Of a stretch of 64,000 bases of DNA, positions 47,957 to 55,752 are shown piece by piece; within the stretch, counting starts at the first letter, position 1; each line of letters starts with the position of its first letter. A program made the position numbers and the translations under genes. This stretch comes from Nostoc desertorum CM1-VF14 (lineage in GTDB: Bacteria > Cyanobacteriota > Cyanobacteriia > Cyanobacteriales > Nostocaceae): positions 62,001-126,000 of the forward strand of contig JAHHHR010000010.1 in the NCBI GenBank assembly GCA_019359245.1. Reading direction: 5' to 3'. Below the pieces are notes generated by a model, which saw only the letters and a program-made list of their open reading frames with translations, made no database searches and had not been told where the DNA came from.

Positions 47957-48517
47957 ATGTTTTTAGACATTTTAGCTAGCCTGCAACGGTTATTTGTTGG
48001 ATACATTCCAGCCGCCGTTTTAGGTAGTTTTATCGGATACCTAATAGGTATGAATAGCATGGTTTATCAGCTATTTAGGCTGATATTCCAGATACCACAT
48101 AGTATCCCTCCTATAGCTTTGCTACCTATTGCCCTAATAGCGTTTCAAGAGAGCGAATCGGCTGCTATTACAGTAGTTTTCGTTGGAACTCTCTGGACAA
48201 TGATTATTAATACAGCAATAGGGATGCAGCATTTTCAAAGACAGAACAAGAACTTTCGAGTAGCTATATTTCATATATTTCATGCCTTGAAAGTTAGCAT
48301 TTGGGTAGCATGGTTTATAGTTATTGCTACAGAAATGTTAACAGGCCCAAAAGGACTTGGCTTTACCCTCTGGGAAGCTTATAAAGCTGGCAATGTCGAT
48401 TACATAATTCAGGTGATCCTCTACATCGGTATCATTGGCTTTTTGCTGGATCAGCTACTAGATTTCGCAGCTTATATTCTCTCGCAAATGGTTTCAGATG
48501 GGAAGAAATCTTCCTAA
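47957..48517 (+). CDS. Shortened ABC permease, NrtB/SsuC-like
   Basis: 186 residues, all hydrophobic helices. The parts IPHSIPPIALLPIALIAF and FIVIATEMLTGPKGLGFTLWEAY match permeases of the nitrate/sulfonate/taurine class. Those proteins are usually 250-280 residues. Here the N-terminal helices and most of the EAA loop that contacts the ATPase are absent or eroded. No ATPase or binding protein is adjacent, so it may be a decaying gene or a divergent orphan. The start is ATG 47957. Confidence 0.6.
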   Translation: MFLDILASLQRLFVGYIPAAVLGSFIGYLIGMNSMVYQLFRLIFQIPHSIPPIALLPIALIAFQESESAAITVVFVGTLWTMIINTAIGMQHFQRQNKNFRVAIFHIFHALKVSIWVAWFIVIATEMLTGPKGLGFTLWEAYKAGNVDYIIQVILYIGIIGFLLDQLLDFAAYILSQMVSDGKKSS

Positions 48518-48594
48518 ATTTTATCTAGGCTTACGGATTGCACTCTACCAGCTAATAGTTTGCTTCGCAGAAGGTATTCCCAAAGAACGAGTTG

Positions 48595-48837
48595 CTACGC
48601 AATATCAACGTTGATACCAGGGTGTAAAGCTTCATCAGGAATTTTGAGCTTGCCCAAGGTTAGAGTAAAACGGTTGTAGTCACGAGTCACAAGTTCGTTG
48701 AGGATATCTTCTTCATATTCAGTTAAATTCAATGTTACAGCTTGATTGCCAAAGCTGGTGATGGGTTGTCTTTCTTGCCAAATTATTTGAAAAGCTTCTA
48801 GACGCTGTTCAAACTCTCGATAATCATTTGCGATCGC
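48595..48837 (-). pseudogene. 3' remnant of an unrecognised gene
   Basis: 80 open codons without a start, bounded upstream by TAG. The translation looks like real protein (NDYREFEQRLEAFQIIWQ, FGNQAVTLNLTEYEEDILN, FTLTLGKLKIPDEAL) and ends IDA at a TAG at 48595-48597, with C-terminus NVDIA. No family was recognised. It is probably the C-terminal piece of a deleted gene. Confidence 0.4.
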
Positions 48838-49031
48838 CTAACTTTTTATCAAGCAAGTTTGCAGTAAAAAGGCTCAAGCATTCCTGCCTGAGCCACAACT
48901 AAATTCAATTTTTAGATTAGTTAAATTTCCCGCACAACTAGCGTATAAGTTGCCAGCATTTTAAGGTATTACTTTAGTTCGCTAATCTGATTGCAATCTT
49001 CACAGCAGATCCTTTTTAGACTAAAAATTAA
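48838..49031. promoter_or_regulatory. Hairpin between remnant and VOC gene
   Basis: TCAGGCAGGAATGCTTGAGC pairs imperfectly with GCTCAAGCATTCCTGCCTGA on the same DNA; GGCTCAAGCATTCC is followed by TGCCTGAGCC (48871-48894), giving a GGCTCA/TGAGCC hairpin. This could be a terminator for the minus-strand VOC gene. Confidence 0.3.
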
Positions 49032-49391
49032 TTATCCAAACTCAATATACTCAATGATGGTTCCATCAGGATGCATCGCTCGCATATTGGCTCCAGTGGG
49101 AACTTTGTTAGGTTCCGCCAGAATCACTGCACCTTGCTGAATAAGTGCTTCTCGAAAATCATTGAGTGAGTCGACGAGAAATGTTGCATGTGTACTCTTG
49201 AATGAAGAGAGTGCTTCTGCCGAACCAGCAATTAAAAGAATAGAACCCACACCTGCGAGTTCCAACTCAGCCTCAGAATATTGAAACCACAACCAACATT
49301 TTTCTGTAAAAAGATTTTCATAGAAAGCGATCGCCTCATCCAAGTCTATCGGACTAAGATAAACTCTGGTTAGTACTTTAAGAATTTGCAT
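49032..49391 (-). CDS. VOC (glyoxalase/dioxygenase-fold) family protein
   Basis: 119 residues with the paired beta-alpha-beta-beta-beta modules of the vicinal oxygen chelate fold: LTRVYLSPIDLDEAIAFYENLF at the start and MHPDGTIIEYIEF at the end. The metal-ligand pattern is incomplete (the N-terminal His is replaced), so it may bind rather than transform its ligand. Function is unknown. The start is ATG 49391. Confidence 0.75.
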   Translation of the reverse strand: MQILKVLTRVYLSPIDLDEAIAFYENLFTEKCWLWFQYSEAELELAGVGSILLIAGSAEALSSFKSTHATFLVDSLNDFREALIQQGAVILAEPNKVPTGANMRAMHPDGTIIEYIEFG

Positions 49392-49952
49392 TGCAAACTG
49401 TCTATTAGGCCGCTAGTGGATTTTATTTTGCTTACTCGGCAACTATAGTTAACTAAGATTAATCAAGAATAGCCTATCTTAAATTTGAAAAAGCTTATCA
49501 ACTCTCTGTTCATCTAGGTTTGGATAACGTGGTTCGCTGTCAATCAAAATACATTTCATTTTTACTCTTTTAGCCCCACATTAGTCATCTGTATAGTTAT
49601 TACCAATATATATACATAAACACGCATCAGTACCTAACTTAAGGAGTGTGTCATAGGAAATAGCCGGATGAGGTTTCCTCATACCATTTTGAATGGATGC
49701 CTCCACTATAAAAATAAATTTGATACTCCCATATAATTTAGGTGATAGTGATATCATGTTCGTTTGCTTACTTATTAAACTCGAAGAACCCCAACCCGCC
49801 AAAGACTATGCTTTGTCTCTCCTCCCTGCTTGGGACTGCGCTGTAAACACAAGTCTTCCAACATTTCCCCCAAAATCTCAAATTGTGTAAAGATATGGTG
49901 TTATCAGATGCATTATTTAGCGGTAAATAACGAACTCTAACATATTTGCAGT
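49392..49952. other. Spacer with repeat fragments
   Basis: Holds a fragment of the AAGAACCCCACCCCGC family (49783-49830) and the GTAAACACAAGTCTT motif (49847-49861). A 26-codon minus-strand frame (MKCILIDSEPRYPNL, ATG at about 49559) may be the start of a lost gene. Nothing else is assignable. Confidence 0.35.
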
Positions 49953-50687
49953 ATGACCAATCTCAGCGTTAACCTTAACAAAGTCGCTTTACTCAGAAAT
50001 GCTCGAAGTTTCGGTAGACCGAGTGTGATTGAAGCGGCTTCTACCTGTATTAAAGCTGGCGCACAGGGAATTACAGTTCACCCACGCCCAGACCAACGAC
50101 ATATTAAGCCTGAAGATGTCGATGCACTAGCGCAGATATTGACTGTTGAATTTAACATAGAAGGTAATCCGTCACCTCAATTTTTAGAGATAATCCGAAA
50201 AATAAAACCTACGCAGTGTACCTTAGTTCCCGATGCACCAGATGCTTTCACATCAGACCACGGATGGGATTTGGCTAAAGATGGCTCTTGGCTCAGACCA
50301 ATTATTCGAGAACTAAAAGACCTCGGAGTTCGAGTCAGCTTGTTTATAGAAACTGACTTAACTCAAATTAAACGTGCTAAAGAGATTGGAGCCGATCGCA
50401 TTGAGCTATATACAGAACCTTATGCTACAGCTTTTCGTAATGGCAATGTAGAGTCTGTATTTCAAGACTACCAAAAAGCAACACAAAAGGCTCAAGAAAT
50501 TGGTTTAGGAGTGAACGCCGGGCATGATTTAAATCTACAAAACTTAGAAAAATTTTGTTCAATTTCTGGCATACTTGAAGTGTCTATTGGTCATGCTCTG
50601 ATTGCCGATGCTTTAGAGGTGGGGTTATTTACTACTGTAAGAGAGTATTTAAAAATCCTATCTTTGAACTATAGCAATCCGCTTTGA
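49953..50687 (+). CDS. pdxJ: Pyridoxine 5'-phosphate synthase PdxJ
   Basis: This 244-residue TIM barrel condenses 1-deoxyxylulose 5-phosphate with 3-amino-2-oxopropyl phosphate to pyridoxine 5'-phosphate. Family marks are VNLNKVALLRNAR, ITVHPRPDQRHI, GNPSPQF, IELYTEPYA, GVNAGHDLNLQNL and SIGHALIADAL. The first motif has VNLNKVA where many PdxJ have VN(I/V)DHVA. The last six residues and TGA are encoded by the repeat 50668-50863. The start is ATG 49953. Confidence 0.9.
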   Translation: MTNLSVNLNKVALLRNARSFGRPSVIEAASTCIKAGAQGITVHPRPDQRHIKPEDVDALAQILTVEFNIEGNPSPQFLEIIRKIKPTQCTLVPDAPDAFTSDHGWDLAKDGSWLRPIIRELKDLGVRVSLFIETDLTQIKRAKEIGADRIELYTEPYATAFRNGNVESVFQDYQKATQKAQEIGLGVNAGHDLNLQNLEKFCSISGILEVSIGHALIADALEVGLFTTVREYLKILSLNYSNPL

Positions 50688-50863
50688 TTTCTGTTCGCGC
50701 AGTATCGTCTTCGTCTAGCCATACTTATTTGTCTGATGTGCGTTCGCGTTGGCGTAGCCTCTCGTAGAGAAGCGTCTCGCAGAGAAGCGCAAGCGCGATA
50801 GGCAGGGGATAGGGAATCAGCCTTTTCGATCTGTACGGAGTTTTTTTTTTAATAAAATATTAG
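50668..50863. repeat. Long dispersed repeat, copy 2 of 2, entering pdxJ
   Basis: About 196 bp homologous to 18232-18420 (shared ends AACTATAGCAATCC and AATCAGCCTTTTCGA). Its first 20 bases lie inside pdxJ and supply codons for NYSNPL plus the stop. It carries an SDR-type core (GTAGCCTCTCGTAGAGAAGC, about 50754-50773). Confidence 0.75.
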
Positions 50864-50984
50864 TTTTATATATTTAAAATTTTTCACAATAAGGGAGTTT
50901 CGAGTTTTTAAATCATTATATTTAATCCCTAAAAAGATTTTATATCAATCTTTCATGGGCAATTAATCAAAAAATAACTATTTT

Positions 50985-51578
50985 ATGGCTGCAAACAACA
51001 ACTTGCAATATTCAAAAGTCAGACAGTTAAAGATGTATAAATTTGCCCCAGCTTGGGAAAACGAGCAAATAGCTTTTGGGGCTGCGCGACCTGGATACAC
51101 TAACAATAAGGTTCAGGATTGGATAGACTTTATGAAGTACCAAAATATCAAGCGAGTTTGCTGTATTCTTACTGCTGAACAGCTAGCTTATTACTCTAAA
51201 CTTCTAGATACTTATAAACATGAATTTGGCAATCAACTAGTTTGTTGGGCACCAATTGCAGATTTCCATCTATGTGATTTAGAAACCCTCACACAAAAAA
51301 TACTTCCTTTCTTAATAGAAGCAGATAAACAAAATGAAAAAGTCGTTGTACATTGCTCTGGTGGAATTGGACGTACTGGATATGTGTTAGCTGCATGGCT
51401 AGTGAGTATCAGAGGATTATCAAATCAAGCTGCAATAGCTGCTGTCAAAAGAACAGGTAGAAATCCTTATGAGGCTGCAATAGCTGCTGTGTTAAAAGGT
51501 AGAAATCCTTTGAAAGTTGTAAAAGAGCTTGATGTGCTTCTGAATGATTGCCGTTTAGCAATGTATAAAGTTGTTTAA
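50985..51578 (+). CDS. Dual-specificity/tyrosine protein phosphatase
   Basis: 197 residues. The PTP loop HCSGGIGRTG has catalytic Cys124 and Arg130, with the likely general acid Asp93 (PIADFHLCD). These enzymes hydrolyse phospho-Tyr/Ser/Thr, or phosphoinositide-like substrates, through a Cys-phosphate intermediate. The segment AAIAAVKRTGRNPYE is followed by a similar AAIAAVLKGRNP, a short internal repeat. The SAM methyltransferase gene starts 46 bp downstream and shares a terminator. The start is ATG 50985. Confidence 0.88.
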   Translation: MAANNNLQYSKVRQLKMYKFAPAWENEQIAFGAARPGYTNNKVQDWIDFMKYQNIKRVCCILTAEQLAYYSKLLDTYKHEFGNQLVCWAPIADFHLCDLETLTQKILPFLIEADKQNEKVVVHCSGGIGRTGYVLAAWLVSIRGLSNQAAIAAVKRTGRNPYEAAIAAVLKGRNPLKVVKELDVLLNDCRLAMYKVV

Positions 51579-51624
51579 TTTTGCTATTATCCTGTTTAAT
51601 CAGTGTATTGACGAGGTAAATTCT

Positions 51625-52329
51625 ATGGCAATGGTTCTAGATAAAGTAGTTCCTTTTGGGAGATCAATGGATGAATATATAAAAATATTCAATTTAACAA
51701 ATGCAGATTTAAATAAAAAAATCATTGGGATTGGGGATGGGCCAGCAAGCTTTAATGCAGAAATGACACATCAGGGTAAAAGTGTAATTTCTGTTGATCC
51801 ACTATACCAATTTTCCAGTGATGAAATATTGCAAAGATTTAATGAAGTGGTGGATAACATCATTAACCAAGTCAGGGCTACATCGAATGATTGGGTATGG
51901 AGCTATCATAAATCTCCAGATGATTTACGACAGAATCGAGTGAAAGTTATTCAAGAATTTCTGTCTGATTATGAAACTGGCAAAAAGAGCAACAGATACA
52001 CAGTCGGTGAATTTCCTAAATTAGCATTTAAAAATCAAGGATTTGATATAGCTCTTTGTTCGCATTTATTATTTTTATATTCAGATCACCTCGATTACGA
52101 TTTTCACCTCAATTCTATAGGTGAGATGCTGCGTATTGCTAAAGAAATCCGAATATTTCCTCTCATAACTTTAATGTGGAAACATTCACAACATTTAGAT
52201 AAACTAGTTAAATATTACACTTTAAATGGTTACAAGGTAGATATTGAAAAGGTTGAATACGAATTTCAACCTGGTGGAAATAAAATGTTGAAGATAACCA
52301 GAGATATTAATGTAATTCATAATGTTTAA
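51625..52329 (+). CDS. Class I SAM-dependent methyltransferase-like protein
   Basis: About 234 residues. The SAM-binding strand KKIIGIGDGPASFNAEM (motif I) and acidic strand-2 end VISVDPLY are visible, as is FDIALCSHLLFLYSD (motif IV). Motif I is GIGDGPA rather than GxGxG, a form seen in a cyanobacterial methyltransferase group of unknown acceptor. ATG 51625 is chosen because GAGG lies 9 nt upstream; the frame is open to 51571. It follows the phosphatase gene in an apparent two-gene operon. Confidence 0.72.
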   Translation: MAMVLDKVVPFGRSMDEYIKIFNLTNADLNKKIIGIGDGPASFNAEMTHQGKSVISVDPLYQFSSDEILQRFNEVVDNIINQVRATSNDWVWSYHKSPDDLRQNRVKVIQEFLSDYETGKKSNRYTVGEFPKLAFKNQGFDIALCSHLLFLYSDHLDYDFHLNSIGEMLRIAKEIRIFPLITLMWKHSQHLDKLVKYYTLNGYKVDIEKVEYEFQPGGNKMLKITRDINVIHNV

Positions 52330-52376
52330 ATGCTTGTAGCAGTTCTCTCTTGGGTGCAGTACAGTTTTGACCTCAC

Positions 52377-52417
52377 TTCCATTCCTCTCTCGTTTTAGGA
52401 GAGAGGAATGGAATTTT
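52377..52417 (+). terminator. Strong intrinsic terminator of the phosphatase/methyltransferase operon
   Basis: A perfect 13-bp stem TTCCATTCCTCTC (52377-52389) with GAGAGGAATGGAA (52401-52413) and loop TCGTTTTAG region, followed directly by TTTT. Confidence 0.75.
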
Positions 52418-52605
52418 ACTCCCCAACCTAGGTAGGGAAGGGGTTGGGGGTTAAGTCCGTATTAAACTCAACTGCAAACTGTTAACTTTTACATCAGGTG
52501 AAATTTTGAATTAGCGATCGCACATCGCGTCATTAAAAGGTAGAAAAACCCATATTTTGGGATAAGTTCTAACTTCAATTCGCCCTTAAAGTCATGCAAT
52601 TGGCA

Positions 52606-52965
52606 CTAAGTAGTTGGGAAACTACTGTCACCAGCACCAGAAATTGGTGGTATATTGCCTTCTTGTGGAATTCCATACTTAGCAAAGTCGAAACTGCCAG
52701 CCGTTGGAATTCCAGAGCTACCCAAACTAAAGCTGCCTTCTTGTGGAATACCATACTTAGCAGAATCGAAGCTTCCTTCTTGTGGAATACCATACTTAGC
52801 AGAATCGAAACTACCTTCTTTTGGAATCCCATACTCATCAAAATCAAAGCTGTCAGCCGTTGGGATGCCAAAAGCGCCTCCAGGTGCGAAAGGATCGCTG
52901 GGGTTGCTAGCTTGATCACCACCATTAACGGGATTACTAAAAACAGAATTTGAATCAGATGCCAT
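52606..52965 (-). CDS. Protein of 13-residue tandem repeats (GIPxxGSFDxxKY)
   Basis: 119 residues. A polar N-terminus rich in Ser/Asn/Pro (1-32, ending APGGAF) is followed by six tandem units of 13 residues starting at about 33, 46, 59, 72, 85 and 98, with consensus GIPQEGSFDSAKY. The tail is ISGAGDSSFPTT. At DNA level the unit is 39 bp, so all frames stay open, but the minus strand alone has a perfect TAGGAGGA site about 10 nt before its ATG. There is no signal peptide and no recognised family. Candidates are a structural or low-complexity protein or a multi-core peptide precursor. Confidence 0.65.
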   Translation of the reverse strand: MASDSNSVFSNPVNGGDQASNPSDPFAPGGAFGIPTADSFDFDEYGIPKEGSFDSAKYGIPQEGSFDSAKYGIPQEGSFSLGSSGIPTAGSFDFAKYGIPQEGNIPPISGAGDSSFPTT

Positions 52966-53711
52966 TAAAATTAATCCTCCTATTAGGACATAAATTTTGC
53001 TTCATTTATAAATGTCAAAAAAGTACAATTAAGCTTTTTTATTGTTTTTTTATTGCTAATTTTGAGCTTTTAGGACTGAATTAGAGAGTGTTTTTATGAA
53101 ATTTACCGACTAAAAATGACCTGTAATTTACTCTGGTTATACCGATAAATATAAAAAAAATAATTTATGTTTACAATGAGAAATCTTTAGATGCTTATGT
53201 CAAATCTTTAGATACTTTTACTATTGAAATTTGTAGGTTAAGATCACTTAAATCGGTACAAATTGGACTTGACAAATGGGCATTATGAGTAAAAAGATAG
53301 CAATGCTGTTTTAAAATTTCAAGAAACAGATTACTCTTGGATAAATCCGATTTGATTACGTGAAAAAATCTAAGTGTATGTAAGGTGCGTTAGGGCGGAG
53401 TCCAATCCGTTCGGTTAAGGAATTTCTTTGTTTAGGCAGGCAGGGGGAGCAGGGGAAGAAGAGAAGCAGGGGGAGAGAAGAATTACTGAACAATTGCCTT
53501 CTTTCCTCGCCTGCTTATCCGAACCGTATTGGGGCGGAGTCCTTAACGCACTAAAGTGTAGATTTACAGCAGATTGCAACTTCTCTACGTTCCCTGCGGG
53601 ATGCTACGCAAACGCCAGAGGCTACGCCAAGGTGAGGTACAGATAATCGTAGGGGCATAACATGCTGTGTCCCTACCCATGTACTTCATCTATCTGAAAT
53701 ACGCTGTATCT
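52966..53711. other. AT-rich spacer upstream of the repeat protein, with a MITE
   Basis: 52966-53380 is AT-rich, probably holding the promoter of the repeat-protein gene; no other gene is seen. 53385-53551 is a MITE-like element, and 53581-53640 an SDR-type GC-rich repeat (CTACGTTCCCTGCGGGATGC). Confidence 0.45.
53385..53551. mobile_element. MITE-like element with GTGCGTTA ends
   Basis: 167 bp bounded by GTGCGTTA (53385-53392) and TAACGCAC (53544-53551). Next to both ends GGGCGGAGTCC occurs in direct orientation, and further in CCGTTCGGTTAAGG/CCGAACCGTATTGG form a second inverted pair. The interior is a purine-rich heptamer-type repeat. There is no transposase. Confidence 0.55.
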
Positions 53712-55460
53712 TTAATTTTTAATTTTTTGACGATGGTTAGCAGCTTGTAATAACAGAGATTCTGCAAAAGCGATCGCATCACTTGCAGATTTACCACCAG
53801 CTAACTGTGCTAGTTCTTCCCGGCGTGTGCTTAAATTATCCAATGTAGTAACTCGCACAACAGTACGCTGCTCAGTGTTACCATTGTTGGCTTTTTTCCC
53901 TTTACCTTGATTGACAGTTTGCTTGTCGACGCGGAAATGGCAATCGGCCATTGCCGCAACTAAAGGCTGGTGAGTAACACACAATACTTGGTTACGTTGA
54001 CTTAGCTGGTGTAATTTTTCCGCGATTGCTTGAGCTACCCTTCCCGAAACCCCGACATCAATTTCATCAAAAACCATTGTTCCAGCCACATCAACCTGAG
54101 AAAAACAAGCTTTCAGCGCCAGTAAAAAGCGGCTCATTTCTCCGCCAGAGGCAACTTCCGTTAAAGGTTGCAGTGGTTCTCCAGGGTTGGAACTAAATGT
54201 AAAAGTAATTTTATCTGCTCCCATAGCAGTTGGGAAAGCTGGTAATATTTCAACCAGAAATTTCACCTTTTCCATCGCTAGGGGCTTGAGTTCAGCTATC
54301 AAATGTGATTCTAAATTAGCAGCTGCCTTACTCCGCAATTGAGTTAACTGATTACTTGCTTGGGTGAGTTTCTCAAAACACACCTTTTCTTGCTGTTCTA
54401 ACTTTTCGATAGATTGTTCGCTGTCGTTAAGTTGGCCTAATTCCCCTTGGATACGTCGGTAATAAGCGATCGCTTCTGTAAGTGTCGGCCCATACTTGCG
54501 GCAAATTTGCTTTAATTCCTGAATTCGTTCTTCCACCTCTTCCAACCGGTGCGGATCGGCTTCTAATCCATCGCCATAAGCATTAATCTGCCTTCCCACT
54601 TCCATTACCGCAGCTTGCGCGTCCCGCACCAATTCTAATAGGGGTTGCAGTTGGGTATCATATTCCACCATGTCATTTAATATCGCCTCACTGTCTCCCA
54701 ATAAATCACCTGCGGCGGGAGTTTCATTATCGTTTTGATACAAAGCCTGATAAACCTTGTAACTCATTTGTTGCAAATCGACGACATGATTTAGGCGTTC
54801 CCGTTCTTGTCCCAACTGTTCCAATTCATCAGGTTCGCACAGATTGGCTGCTCCCAATTCTTGCACTTGATAAGTGAGCAAGTCGAGTTGTTGCAACCGT
54901 TCCCGTTCTGATGTGCGGCGTTTTTCTAGTGCTAAATGCGTCTGTTGGTAAGCACTGAAGCTAGTGGCAACTTTATGACGCTGCTGCATCAGAGAGTCAC
55001 CGCCATATAAATCCAACCAATCGCGGACTTGAGCAGATTGTCCCACTTGTACGGTTTGACCTTGGGCTGTGATTTCCACCAAGCGATCGCGCATTCCTCC
55101 CATAATCTGCCGATTTACCAACACGCCATTCACCCGCGATCGACTGCGGATATTACTAGCAGTAGCTGTGATTTCTCGGCTAATGACTACGGAATTTTCA
55201 TCAAGCAAATCTATTTCTTGTTCGGTCAACCAAGCAGCTAGGGGGGCGTTTGAGGTGAAAGTAGCTTCTACCATTGCCCGACTTGTCCCTGTGCGAATGA
55301 CTCGACTAGAGACTTTACCACCCAAAGCCGCATCAATGGCATCCAAGATAATCGATTTTCCAGCGCCAGTTTCACCTGTCAACACATTTAGTCCCGCGCC
55401 AAATTCCAATTCCAGTTGGTCAATTAGGGCAAAGTTTTCAATTCGCAGGCAAAGCAACAT
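53712..55460 (-). CDS. recN: DNA repair protein RecN
   Basis: This 582-residue SMC-like ATPase acts in double-strand-break repair. N-terminal Walker A GETGAGKSI in LNVLTGETGAGKSIILDAID, a long central coiled coil (about 150-390), then signature VASGGEMSRFLLALK, Walker B MVFDEIDVGVSG and CVTHQPLVAAM. The start is ATG 55460, where the conserved MLLCLRIENFAL begins; the open frame extends 25 codons further but without family similarity. A heptamer-repeat palindrome lies upstream. Confidence 0.93.
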   Translation of the reverse strand: MLLCLRIENFALIDQLELEFGAGLNVLTGETGAGKSIILDAIDAALGGKVSSRVIRTGTSRAMVEATFTSNAPLAAWLTEQEIDLLDENSVVISREITATASNIRSRSRVNGVLVNRQIMGGMRDRLVEITAQGQTVQVGQSAQVRDWLDLYGGDSLMQQRHKVATSFSAYQQTHLALEKRRTSERERLQQLDLLTYQVQELGAANLCEPDELEQLGQERERLNHVVDLQQMSYKVYQALYQNDNETPAAGDLLGDSEAILNDMVEYDTQLQPLLELVRDAQAAVMEVGRQINAYGDGLEADPHRLEEVEERIQELKQICRKYGPTLTEAIAYYRRIQGELGQLNDSEQSIEKLEQQEKVCFEKLTQASNQLTQLRSKAAANLESHLIAELKPLAMEKVKFLVEILPAFPTAMGADKITFTFSSNPGEPLQPLTEVASGGEMSRFLLALKACFSQVDVAGTMVFDEIDVGVSGRVAQAIAEKLHQLSQRNQVLCVTHQPLVAAMADCHFRVDKQTVNQGKGKKANNGNTEQRTVVRVTTLDNLSTRREELAQLAGGKSASDAIAFAESLLLQAANHRQKIKN

Positions 55461-55587
55461 CAAGCCAAATTCTCCATGAGGGCAGATGCCAGATACTTCT
55501 AACTTAGAAGACAATGAGTATGAGCTTTCGGGCAACTAGCAATACCTACTAATATTGAACTAGGATGCCCGTTTAAGTGTAGCAAAC

Positions 55588-55697
55588 TACTGGGGACTGG
55601 GGATTGGGTACTGGGTACTGGGTATTGGAAAAAATTAGTTGAGCCTAATCCTCTATATATAATCTAATTCCCAGTCCTTAATCCCCAGTACCCAATT
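55588..55697. repeat. Heptamer repeats forming a long inverted pair
   Basis: GGGGACTGGGGATTGGGTAC (about 55592-55611) plus GGGTACTGGGTATTGG is complementary to CCCAGTCC and TTAATCCCCAGTACCCAATTC (about 55671-55697). They are STRR-type repeats in both orientations, lying between the divergent recN and ABC1-kinase genes, and could form a hairpin around the promoters. Confidence 0.65.
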
Positions 55698-55752
55698 CTT
55701 CAACATATTGTTACAATCCTTAATGTGATCGTTCTGACTGGTGGCCTTTTTC

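Noticed and set aside
49581..49890. Short ORFs on both strands around 49.6-49.9 kb
   Set aside because: They run through repeat fragments of the AAGAACCCC family and have no RBS or protein-like core.
52594..52953. Plus-strand open frames of up to 119 codons across the repeat-protein gene
   Set aside because: They arise because the 39-bp unit is a multiple of three. Only the minus-strand frame has a strong ribosome binding site and coherent repeats.
53428..53646. 72-codon plus-strand ORF
   Set aside because: It is encoded wholly by MITE and SDR repeat sequence.
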